Shown piece by piece: positions 46,989 through 53,705 of a stretch of 64,000 bases of DNA. How positions within the stretch are numbered: the first letter of the stretch is position 1; each line of letters opens with the position of its first letter. Origin of the DNA: an uncultured Flavobacteriaceae bacterium (lineage in GTDB: Bacteria > Bacteroidota > Bacteroidia > Flavobacteriales > Flavobacteriaceae); the NCBI GenBank assembly GCA_947495135.1, contig CANLXN010000007.1, positions 124,001-188,000 of the forward strand, in the 5' to 3' direction. The notes under the pieces are model-generated. The model was not told where the DNA came from and made no database searches. It saw only the letters and a program-made list of their open reading frames with translations. A program made the position numbers and the translations under genes.

Positions 46989-49900
46989 ATGAAGAAGAAA
47001 TATGTCATTGCTTTTGATCAGGGAACGACTAGCACAAGAGCCATCGTTTTTGATCTTAACGGAAAAATTATTGCCATTTCTCAAAAGGAATTAAAACAAC
47101 ATTATCCTCAATCTGGCTGGGTTGAACACGATGCAAATGATATTTTTCGTGATCAGAAAGACGCTTTTGAAAAAGTGATGGTAGACAGTAATATCTCTGG
47201 TGAAGAAGTAGCGGCCATTGGAATTACCAATCAGCGCGAAACCACGGTTGTTTGGGATAAAGAAACGGGGGAGCCAATTCATAATGCAATTGTTTGGTTA
47301 GACAAACGAACCCTTGAGATCTGTGAAGAACTTAGAGAACAGGGTTTAGAAGATTATGTGAGGGATCATACTGGGCTAATTATAGATTCCTATTTTTCTG
47401 GGACAAAGTTGAAATGGATACTAGATAATGTGCCAGGGGCTCAGGAAAAGGCAGATGCTGGAAAGCTTCTTTTCGGGACCATCGATAGTTGGCTAATTTA
47501 TAAATTCACTAACGGAGAAAAACACCTTACCGATCATACAAATGCTTCTAGAACCATGATCTATAACATTAAGGACATGGAATGGGATGCCACTCTTTTA
47601 AAGGCGATGAATATACCTAGTTCTATGTTGCCTGAAGTGCAGTGCTCTTCCTCTAATTTCGGAATGGTCGAGTACAATGGTTGCCACATTCCAATATATG
47701 GAGTGGCCGGAGATCAGCAGGCCTCACTATTTGGGCAAGGCGGATTTAAAACTGGAATTGCTAAAAACACCTACGGAACAGGTTGTTTTATGCTTCTGAA
47801 TACTGGAAATAACCACTTGGTTTCTAAAAACGGACTTTTAACCACTCTTACTTGCAGCCTCGAGAACAGGCCTGTTAACTATGCTCTCGAAGGAAGTATC
47901 TTTATTGGTGGAGCATCGATTCAATGGCTGCGTGATCAAATGGAATTGATCGATAATGCGGCAGAAACCGAGTTAATTTGTAATAGTATCCCGCCGCTAA
48001 AAGATTTGTACGTGGTACCGGCCTTCGCAGGATTGGGAGCCCCTTATTGGGATGGCGATGCCAAAGGTGCCATCTACGGCCTCACCTTGGACATGGGTAG
48101 AAAGGAGATTATTAAGGCTACCGTGGAAGCACTTGCGTATCAAACCAAAGATGTAATCAATGCCATGATTGAGGATAGTGAAAAGGAATTATTGACCTTA
48201 AAAGTAGATGGTGGGGCTTGCGCAAATAATTATTTAATGCAATTTCAGAGCGATCTCTTAAATGTATCGGTCGATCGTCCCGAAATGCTTGAGGTAACGG
48301 CCTTGGGAGCAGCCTTGTTGGCGGGGATTAAAGCGGAGGTGTGGTCTTTGGAGGACATCGATAGAGTGCGAAATGTGGAACGTCTTTTTCAGCCAGAAAT
48401 GGATCAGAAGACCCGAAAACAAAAATATAAGAAATGGTTGAAGGCGGTGGACCGAACCATGACTAAAAAAGCAAAGAAGAAGGAACGAGAAACACAATTC
48501 TCGGTGCTCGATAGGGATAAGCAATTAAAGAAACTCTCTTCAGAAAAATTTGATCTTATCATTATTGGTGGGGGAGTAACAGGTGCCGGAATTGCCCTAG
48601 ATGCTGCCTCAAGGGGCATGAAATTGTGCCTTATTGAGAAAAACGATTTTGCATCAGGAACAAGTAATAAATCTACGAAGCTCATTCATGGTGGATTGCG
48701 TTACCTCAAGCAAATGGAAATTGGTTTGGTAAAGGAGTCTGGTACAGAGCGAGCGGTGGTCCATAAACTGGCTCCGCATCTAGTGGTGCCTGAAAAAATG
48801 CTGCTACCACTTGTAGAGGGAGGGACCTATGGCAAAATGCTTACGTCTATCGGATTAAAAGTGTACGATATTCTTGCGAACGTTGAAGGTGATGATCGAA
48901 GAAAAATGCTCTCAAAAGACGAGACTATAAAAAGAGAACCCTTGTTGAATGAAGATACCCTCTTAGGGGGAGGATACTATGCAGAATATCGAACGGACGA
49001 TGCAAGACTCACTGTAGAATTGCTCAAAAAGGCCACCGAATATGGAGCGACCATTATTAACTATTGTGAAATGGATCATTTTGTGTACAATAGTGAGGGT
49101 AAGATTAACAGCGTGAATTGTGTAGATAATAATACAGGTAAAAGCTTAAACATTACTGCGCGAAACTATGTTTCTGCTGCAGGACCATGGGTAGATTTAC
49201 TTCGGAAGAAAGATCAGTCTATGAACAACAAGCACCTGCATCTAACCAAAGGTGTTCATTTGGTTTTTCCTGCTGAAAAGTTGCCTATTAAACAGTCGGT
49301 TTATTTTGATGTGGATGATGGTAGAATGATTTTTGCAATTCCGCGCGGGCGGGTTACCTATGTGGGAACAACAGATACCAATTACTCTGGGAATTTGGAA
49401 CGAGTTGTTGCAACTGAAGCGGACGCTAACTATCTGCTAAATGCAGTAAATAATATGTTTCCAACAATTCATTTAACCATGAACGATATTGAATCGAATT
49501 GGGCAGGATTGAGACCTTTAATTCATGAAGAGGATAAAGACCCATCTGAGTTATCTAGAAAAGATGAAATTTTTATTTCTGAAAGCGGGTTGATCTCCAT
49601 AGCTGGTGGAAAATTAACAGGATACCGAAAAATGGCCCAACGAGTCATCGAATCGGTATTGAAATCCATGTCTTCTAAAAAAAGAGATAAGTTTTCCAAG
49701 ACCAATACGCAGCATATATCTTTATCTAAGCCAGCAATGAGTTCAATGGCGGAAGTGAAGGCTTACGAGCTAGAATTGGGAGAAGCTCTAAGGGAAATTG
49801 GAGTTGATGATCCTTATTACGCATGGTATTTAGTTTCTACTTATGGAAAGCAGGCCGATGTGATCTTGAGAAAGCGTTCTTATTTCGCTAATAACGATCC

Positions 49901-50156
49901 GTTAGAACAATTAATAAGAGCCGAGTTATGGTATGGAGTGCACCATGAGATGGCCAATGGTTTGGCCGATTTCTTTGTGCGAAGAACAGGAAGTTTGTAT
50001 TTCAATATTAATTCGGTCAAGAAATATGCAGATATAGTCCTCGAGGATTTTATAGCTTATTTAGACTGGGACGAAGCCAGAGTAAAAAGAGAGCGGGAAA
50101 CCCTTTCTGCCTTGGTGAAAGATGCAACCACTTATTACGAAACCGAATTTGAATAA
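46989..50156 (+). CDS. Fusion of glycerol kinase (GlpK) and glycerol-3-phosphate dehydrogenase (GlpD)
   Basis: One 1055-residue open frame. Residues 1-490 are a complete FGGY glycerol kinase: AFDQGTTSTRAIVFD, VEHDANDIF, TNQRETTVVWD and the C-terminal KVDGGACANNYLMQFQSD. Residues 512-1055 are a complete FAD-dependent GlpD: DLIIIGGGVTGAGIALDAAS, KSTKLIHGGLRYLK and AEYRTDDARLTVELLKKA. The linker is rich in Lys and Glu. An ATG at residue 491 (48459) just before GlpD might also start a free GlpD. The fusion would channel glycerol to dihydroxyacetone phosphate and put electrons into the quinone pool. Elsewhere these are usually separate genes. Confidence 0.92.
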   Translation: MKKKYVIAFDQGTTSTRAIVFDLNGKIIAISQKELKQHYPQSGWVEHDANDIFRDQKDAFEKVMVDSNISGEEVAAIGITNQRETTVVWDKETGEPIHNAIVWLDKRTLEICEELREQGLEDYVRDHTGLIIDSYFSGTKLKWILDNVPGAQEKADAGKLLFGTIDSWLIYKFTNGEKHLTDHTNASRTMIYNIKDMEWDATLLKAMNIPSSMLPEVQCSSSNFGMVEYNGCHIPIYGVAGDQQASLFGQGGFKTGIAKNTYGTGCFMLLNTGNNHLVSKNGLLTTLTCSLENRPVNYALEGSIFIGGASIQWLRDQMELIDNAAETELICNSIPPLKDLYVVPAFAGLGAPYWDGDAKGAIYGLTLDMGRKEIIKATVEALAYQTKDVINAMIEDSEKELLTLKVDGGACANNYLMQFQSDLLNVSVDRPEMLEVTALGAALLAGIKAEVWSLEDIDRVRNVERLFQPEMDQKTRKQKYKKWLKAVDRTMTKKAKKKERETQFSVLDRDKQLKKLSSEKFDLIIIGGGVTGAGIALDAASRGMKLCLIEKNDFASGTSNKSTKLIHGGLRYLKQMEIGLVKESGTERAVVHKLAPHLVVPEKMLLPLVEGGTYGKMLTSIGLKVYDILANVEGDDRRKMLSKDETIKREPLLNEDTLLGGGYYAEYRTDDARLTVELLKKATEYGATIINYCEMDHFVYNSEGKINSVNCVDNNTGKSLNITARNYVSAAGPWVDLLRKKDQSMNNKHLHLTKGVHLVFPAEKLPIKQSVYFDVDDGRMIFAIPRGRVTYVGTTDTNYSGNLERVVATEADANYLLNAVNNMFPTIHLTMNDIESNWAGLRPLIHEEDKDPSELSRKDEIFISESGLISIAGGKLTGYRKMAQRVIESVLKSMSSKKRDKFSKTNTQHISLSKPAMSSMAEVKAYELELGEALREIGVDDPYYAWYLVSTYGKQADVILRKRSYFANNDPLEQLIRAELWYGVHHEMANGLADFFVRRTGSLYFNINSVKKYADIVLEDFIAYLDWDEARVKRERETLSALVKDATTYYETEFE

Positions 50157-50199
50157 GCTAGATCAGATTTTTAATACAAATGATGGCAGCTAATTAACT

Positions 50200-50322
50200 G
50201 CGTTAGGGATAGGAGCGGCATCCTTTTTATAGATCCCTGAGCGGAGGGAAGGGTGAGATAAAAAGATACAGTGGATAGCCTGTTCAAGATCCTGCGACGG
50301 GAGGAGTTGGATCTTGAAACGC
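50200..50322 (+). ncRNA. Structured RNA element, recurrent flavobacterial type
   Basis: Four nested helices are visible: an outer GCGTT/AACGC; GGC-ATCC paired with GGATAGCC; CTTTTTAT/ATAAAAAG enclosing a TCCCT/AGGGA hairpin; and a perfect 10-bp hairpin TTCAAGATCC/GGATCTTGAA. The segment AAAAAGATACAGTGGATAGCC looks like a structured element that I recall from many flavobacterial intergenic regions, but I cannot name its Rfam family with certainty. It stands between the convergent glpKD and RING genes; strand is assumed from the helices. Confidence 0.6.
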
Positions 50323-50357
50323 CCAAATAGATAATCCTATTGATAAATCTTTAAACG

Positions 50358-50400
50358 AAAAAAGCCGGGAGTAATTTTTAGTTCCACCCGACCTCTTTTT
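50358..50400 (-). terminator. Terminator at the end of the RING-domain gene
   Basis: On the minus strand GTCGGG and CCCGGC form a 6-bp stem with one G-U pair around a 15-nt loop, followed by TTTTTT. The hairpin overlaps the stop codon of the 750-residue protein gene. Confidence 0.6.
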
Positions 50401-52651
50401 AGTCTAAAAACAATTGTGTGACAGCTGCGCTATTCATAGCCCATTCCAGATCGTATACCTCGTCTGCCATTGTCTGGTCTCCAACCAATTCCAGACCTTG
50501 AGCCTGGGCTTTGGTTGTAAGTAAATTACCTACCGTTAACTTACTGTTCAATTTGGCGATGAGCGCTTCAATGGCAACGGTGTTCATGTTTTGAACCACT
50601 TGTCCGTTAAAACTCATTTCCAACCAAATAATCTCTCTTGCTTTAACATCTAGAACTCCAAAGACCAGGCCTTTAGACATAGTGTTAGTTATGCGTACCT
50701 GATGTTGAACACAAGCAGGGTCGTATGCAACTCCTGTAGTTCGAGAAATACGCATTGGGTGCTTGCTATCCATCCAACCTACTACTAGGTTAGGAGATAG
50801 GCCGCCGTTGGAGTAAGCGTTGCAAGTGAAACTTACGTATTTCGCGTCTCTTGCCGACAGTTTATCTATGTCCATATCAATGTACTCTGCAGTACCTACT
50901 TTTTCTGGAATGCGTTGTATGTCACCGCTGTGTTTACATCCATAGATAGATAATTGTGAATAAGAACAGAATTCAGTCACATGGTTATATGCTACATTAC
51001 AGCTCAAATCCATATCGAGATGCTGTGCTTTGAGACCCTCTCCCCACTGCAAGAACAAACGAATATTGTCGCCCTCTACAGGAAATCGCGTTCCCATTAA
51101 AGCAGACGGCAGATCGTGCACTGTTTCACTTCGATCGCCTATTGCCAGCGGAATGTTAAATAAGCCTTCATCAATGAAAATACTTTTGTTCGTATTCTTT
51201 TCTGCTGAAAATCGTTGCTTCATTGCATCTAAACAAAGGTCTTCGATCTTCATTTTCATGCTTGCGAGCGTTTTATCATCATACAGCTGCACCAATTTGT
51301 TAGCCGTGATCATACGGTTAGTACCTCCTAATGGTTTTACACTTCGCAAAGCGTGTTTATCGAAGTACAGGTCTGCATACATGTTAAGTGTAAATAACAA
51401 TCGTGCAGGAATTTTGTGTACAATTTCGGTAAAGTGCTCAATGGTAACTTCACTTCCAAACCAAAGCATGTTTGAAAACAGCGATCGAGCAAATAGGCCT
51501 GGACGTTCTTTCAATAATGCGAATGTATTTTCTGGGTCGCTTTTCAACTTATAGTGGTTTACTTTTCCTTGCCAAACTTCATAGGTTTGGTTGTAGAAAA
51601 CATCCATAATGTTCGCCAGTTTTTCAAAACCAGGTCGTTTAGCGTATTCAGCCAACCGAAGTGCTCGAATAAATCGGACCCACATGCCTCGTTTTGGGTG
51701 CATGGCCTCACAAGCCTGCTGCGGAGTAAGTTGAAGACCATTTAACCAGATAGCTACTTGTTTACAATCTTTACGAGCGTATTTCAGTTTTAAATCGGCT
51801 TTGGTCTTTAATTTTACACTCCCACTTTGATCTGCTGGGCGAAAAATATTTTGGGCATTCTTTCCCATACGCTTAATGGTTGTTTTGGGTAAAACGATTT
51901 GCAAATACCCTGTGTGTTTGTACCAAAGAAAGCGGAGGATATCGTTGGGATTTACAAAGAGTGACTGAGCTTCATTTCCGCGATTGTTTTCGACCAACGA
52001 ATCTATTACTAGCATGGTGGTTTCCTTCATACCTACTTTTAGTTCTGAAGGCAACTTGTGAATCTTTAAAAGTGTTTTTAAGTTCTCTACCTGAGTTGCA
52101 TCTAAAGCGGTTTTGGAAGTTAATAAATCTGTAAAGCACTTTTCAAGCTCTTTTTCAGTCCAAAGAGACAGGGTCTTAAGTTTGCTAGCCTGATTTTCAT
52201 ACTCAATCTCTCCAAACTCGAAAGGTGTACCACAAAAAGGGCATCCGTTGTATCGTTCCAATGGAAATGTATTATGAGGTATGATATGACCACAAGTTAA
52301 TTGCGTGCCTTTTTTTGTTTGAAAGATATTTCCGAAGAAAGTAATCACATGATCAAAGAGAGTCTCTCCAGTTGGAATATTCCATTCTTTTACTAGCGGG
52401 GTCCAATTCTTATTTACTCCAGTGATTTCTTTTAGTACTTCAAGTATGTCAAGTTTAGAACTTGGGTTTATTTGATTCATCGCCTTTAAAAGTTCTTCTG
52501 AAAATGTGAAGCCTAATTTTGTCGCATTGGCTACTAGCACCAAGGTAGTTTCACTTAACTCGGTTTGTTGATTTGTGATGTGTTCATTTGAAATGAACAC
52601 TGCCTTGTGACGGATGCCCACTTTTAGTAATTCTTTGTTCATTGTATTCAT
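50399..52651 (-). CDS. RING-like zinc ribbon plus TerD-like domain protein of the RNA-repair island
   Basis: A 750-residue protein. A zinc site lies at C120, H122, H126, C137 and C140 (TCGHIIPH...NGCPFCG). A long helical region from about 210 to 520 has HPKRGMWVRFIRALRLAEYA and could be HEAT- or TROVE-like, but I cannot prove this. A TerD-like domain covers about 540-690 (YVSFTCNAYSNGG, IIWLEMSFNGQ). The layout recalls the proteins NCBI names MXAN_6230/SCO0854 family RING proteins. Its transcript seems to begin near 53160 and to carry a 500-nt leader with tRNA-like RNA. It may bind those RNAs or damaged tRNA; this is inference. Confidence 0.7.
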   Translation of the reverse strand: MNTMNKELLKVGIRHKAVFISNEHITNQQTELSETTLVLVANATKLGFTFSEELLKAMNQINPSSKLDILEVLKEITGVNKNWTPLVKEWNIPTGETLFDHVITFFGNIFQTKKGTQLTCGHIIPHNTFPLERYNGCPFCGTPFEFGEIEYENQASKLKTLSLWTEKELEKCFTDLLTSKTALDATQVENLKTLLKIHKLPSELKVGMKETTMLVIDSLVENNRGNEAQSLFVNPNDILRFLWYKHTGYLQIVLPKTTIKRMGKNAQNIFRPADQSGSVKLKTKADLKLKYARKDCKQVAIWLNGLQLTPQQACEAMHPKRGMWVRFIRALRLAEYAKRPGFEKLANIMDVFYNQTYEVWQGKVNHYKLKSDPENTFALLKERPGLFARSLFSNMLWFGSEVTIEHFTEIVHKIPARLLFTLNMYADLYFDKHALRSVKPLGGTNRMITANKLVQLYDDKTLASMKMKIEDLCLDAMKQRFSAEKNTNKSIFIDEGLFNIPLAIGDRSETVHDLPSALMGTRFPVEGDNIRLFLQWGEGLKAQHLDMDLSCNVAYNHVTEFCSYSQLSIYGCKHSGDIQRIPEKVGTAEYIDMDIDKLSARDAKYVSFTCNAYSNGGLSPNLVVGWMDSKHPMRISRTTGVAYDPACVQHQVRITNTMSKGLVFGVLDVKAREIIWLEMSFNGQVVQNMNTVAIEALIAKLNSKLTVGNLLTTKAQAQGLELVGDQTMADEVYDLEWAMNSAAVTQLFLD

Positions 52652-52707
52652 ATTTTAAAATTAATAAATTAGGTAATCTTGCTTCTGGTCTACCTAAAAG
52701 AGTGTTT

Positions 52708-52977
52708 GAAGTAAGAAGCAATTGACCTTAATTAAAAAGGTAATTTAAAGACTAATATTACCAGCACCTCCCATGCGGGAAGCTAGGAATCGAACCTAGG
52801 GAAGTAAGTCTTTATTGACCAATTTTGTGAGGCAGGCAGGACTCGAACCTGCGACCTGGGCGTTATGAGCGCTGTAGTAAGCGTATATTGACCATGGTGA
52901 TTTTTAAACAGTATCTTGGACTCGAACCAAAAGCCTCCGCTGGAGACCCTGCCTGTTGTAGTATGTTTAAGTTGACC
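52708..52977 (-). repeat. Four 20-nt direct repeats interspersed with tRNA fragments
   Basis: On the plus strand the unit reads G-W-AGTAWG-N6-DTTGACC and occurs at 52708, 52801, 52874 and 52958 with periods of 93, 73 and 84 nt. The spacing is about one tRNA. In each unit the minus strand gives GGTCAA, 8 nt, TACT. The sequences between repeats carry T-arms or half tRNAs. The pattern is not a CRISPR (four units, variable repeats, tRNA-like spacers). Confidence 0.7.
52739..52820 (-). ncRNA. Circularly permuted tRNA-like RNA domain
   Basis: Minus strand. An outer helix pairs 52807-52814 with 52746-52753 (8 bp) and extends through a bulged C to GGT/ACC. Inside it are a perfect T-arm (CTAGG, TTCGATT, CCTAG), an acceptor-like stem CTTCCC/GGGAGG closed by a GCAT tetraloop, and a D-loop-like GCTGGTAATATT. 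The anticodon stem is thus the open end and the acceptor end is the closed one, the reverse of a normal tRNA gene. Bacterial Y RNAs of the YrlA type mimic tRNA in a similar way. It lies in the leader of the RING gene. Confidence 0.65.
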
Positions 52978-53057
52978 TTACTTAGCATATTCACCATATG
53001 CAAGCTTTTTGGGTAATTTATATGCTGACCTGCTCTAACCATCTGAGCTACTGCCTC
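52828..53057 (-). tRNA. tRNA-Met(CAT) split by a 156-nt insertion in the anticodon stem
   Basis: Exon 1 is 53057-53029 (GAGGCAG acceptor, D-arm GCTC/GAGC, then A and GG). Exon 2 is 52872-52828 (GCG, loop CTCATAA, CGCCC, variable AGGTC, T-arm GCAGG/CCTGC, acceptor CTGCCTC, A73). Joined, all four stems pair completely (7, 4, 5 and 5 bp) and the anticodon is CAT. The split between nt 28 and 29 is unique because the GG of exon 1 is needed to pair with CC of CGCCC. Nothing in the insertion resembles a group I or II core. Two RtcB ligases are encoded in the same island. Confidence 0.78.
52873..53028 (-). other. Insertion inside tRNA-Met, with Y-RNA-like helix and extra T-arm domain
   Basis: The 156 nt begin TCAGCATATAAATTACC and end TTACTACA. 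Segment 53012-53025 pairs with 52881-52893 through ACC/GGT, a bulged C, TT/AA, a two-nt bulge and TATA. An alternative partner is GGTCAACTTA at 52968-52977. Between them are a hairpin GCATAT/ATATGC and a second domain at 52907-52957 closed by AACAG/CTGTT, with a GTCTCC/GGAGGC hairpin and a T-arm TTGG, TTCGAGT, CCAA. The domain has no matching 5' half, so it is a 3' tRNA-like half. Confidence 0.6.
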
Positions 53058-53066
53058 GTTTATTTT

Positions 53067-53126
53067 GCGGGTAATGGTAAAAGTAAGTTCGTTAGGATGA
53101 ATTGAAGTAACTCTTACTTGACCCGC
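53067..53126 (-). ncRNA. Hairpin RNA with bulged-C helix at the start of the RING leader
   Basis: Minus strand. GCGGGT at the 5' end pairs with ACCCGC at the 3' end (6 bp), then a bulged C, AA/TT, and GTAAG/CTTAC beyond an 8-nt internal loop. This is the same GGTCAA/TTACC motif as in the tRNA-Met insertion and the permuted tRNA-like domain, but in a stand-alone hairpin, 30-90 nt after the presumed transcription start. Confidence 0.6.
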
Positions 53127-53166
53127 ATTTTTGTATGTATAAGAACGTTGTTTTGTATTGATAGTA

Positions 53167-53205
53167 CAAAGATGTTTAATTACTACGCAGTGTTTTTGCG
53201 TAGTA
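53167..53205 (-). promoter_or_regulatory. Promoter P5 with palindromic operator for the tRNA-Met/RING transcript
   Basis: On the minus strand TACTACGCA, 7 nt, TGCGTAGTA (53205-53181) is followed after exactly 6 nt by CATCTTTG (53174-53167), a -7-like element. No TTTG stands at -33; the palindrome covers that place. The promoter of rtcB1 has the same palindrome, the same 7-nt gap and the same 6-nt distance. Confidence 0.75.
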
Positions 53206-53214
53206 AATTTTTAG

Positions 53215-53286
53215 AAGGAATAGCGAGACTCGAACTCGCATCTGCCGGATCGTACCCGGGAGTTTTTCCAATTAAACTATATTCCT
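53215..53286 (-). tRNA. tRNA-Arg(ACG)-like, last gene of the array
   Basis: 72 nt. Acceptor AGGAATA/TATTCCT (7 bp), D-arm AGTT/AACT with GG in the loop, anticodon loop GTACGAT reading ACG on a stem of 4 bp, T-arm GCGAG, TTCGAGT, CTCGC. Discriminator T. No CCA is encoded. The first base is A rather than G, and the anticodon loop begins with G32, both unusual. Confidence 0.75.
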
Positions 53287-53291
53287 ATTTT

Positions 53292-53364
53292 GGGTGACTT
53301 CGGGATTCGAACCCTGTACTCCTCATTCACAGCGAGGTATTTTACCACATAAACTAAAGTCACC
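53292..53364 (-). tRNA. tRNA-His(GTG)-like
   Basis: 73 nt. Acceptor GGTGACT/AGTCACC (7 bp) with C73, as in His tRNAs, D-arm GTTT/AAAT-type, anticodon stem CCTCG/TGAGG with loop CTGTGAA (GTG). The T-stem has only 3 good pairs (CAGGG against CCCGA). No encoded G-1 is clear. It is a divergent copy. Confidence 0.72.
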
Positions 53365-53373
53365 ATTTTATTA

Positions 53374-53390
53374 GAAAACCCGATAGGACT
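53374..53390 (-). repeat. 17-nt duplicate of the tRNA-Gln 3' end
   Basis: GAAAACCCGATAGGACT occurs here and at 53465-53481, where it is the 3' end of tRNA-Gln. The 74 nt between the copies (53391-53464) show no tRNA fold. It is either a tRNA remnant or a target duplication at a tRNA 3' end. Confidence 0.6.
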
Positions 53391-53465
53391 TCCTGATTCG
53401 TTCCTCCTCTTGTCGGCACTACTCAGGACAGGCTTCTCATCCAATCCTATTGCGTCTTATTCTGG

Positions 53466-53538
53466 AAAACCCGATAGGACTCGAACCTATACCTCAGGAG
53501 TCAAATTCCTGTATGCTTACCGATTACATCACGGGCTT
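53466..53538 (-). tRNA. tRNA-Gln(TTG)-like
   Basis: 73 nt. Acceptor AAGCCCG/CGGGTTT (7 bp, one G-U), D-arm ATG/CAT with GG in the loop, anticodon arm CAGGA, ATTTGAC, TCCTG (anticodon TTG), T-arm ATAGG, TTCGAGT, CCTAT. Its 3' end is duplicated 91 nt downstream. Confidence 0.78.
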
Positions 53539-53543
53539 ATTAG

Positions 53544-53617
53544 TACTCCACCCAAGATTCGAACTTGGACTACACGGGGCTTAAACCCGATGCCTCTGCC
53601 AATTGGGCTAGTGGAGC
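53544..53617 (-). tRNA. tRNA with Leu anticodon TAA on a short-variable-loop body
   Basis: 74 nt. Acceptor GCTCCAC/GTGGAGT (7 bp), D-stem GCC/GGC, anticodon loop TTTAAGC (TAA, reads TTA), T-arm CCAAG, TTCGAAT, CTTGG. The variable loop is 5 nt (GTAGT). Normal Leu tRNAs have a long variable arm, so charging by LeuRS is doubtful. Confidence 0.72.
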
Positions 53618-53621
53618 GTAG

Positions 53622-53695
53622 TACGAGAAGAGGGAGTCGAACCCTCAGGGATCCTGTTTCTAAAACAGGCGCGTTTACCGTTTCGCCATTCTCGC
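53622..53695 (-). tRNA. tRNA with Leu anticodon TAG on a short-variable-loop body
   Basis: 74 nt. Acceptor GCGAGAA/TTCTCGT, D-stem GCG/CGC with GG in the loop, anticodon arm CCTGT, TTTAGAA, ACAGG (TAG, reads CTA), T-arm GAGGG, TTCGACT, CCCTC. The variable loop is 6 nt, so this too lacks the long arm expected of a Leu tRNA. It is 4 nt from the next array gene. Confidence 0.74.
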
Positions 53696-53705
53696 AATTA
53701 TTTAG

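Noticed and set aside
48455-48560. Assembly error as the cause of the GlpK-GlpD fusion
   Set aside because: No homopolymer or stop remnant is obvious and both domains are in one frame with a plausible linker, although reads were not available to me.
52708-52977. CRISPR array
   Set aside because: Four repeats with variable inner bases and spacers that are tRNA T-arm modules, no cas gene n the window; the repeat is better explained by the RNA helix.
52873-53028. Group I intron in tRNA-Met
   Set aside because: 156 nt is too short and no P3-P9 core or guanosine site is visible; the position in the stem is also not the usual one.
53374-53481. Integrated mobile element at the tRNA-Gln 3' end
   Set aside because: Only 74 nt lie between the repeats, no integrase gene is in the window, and decay of a second tRNA copy is simpler.
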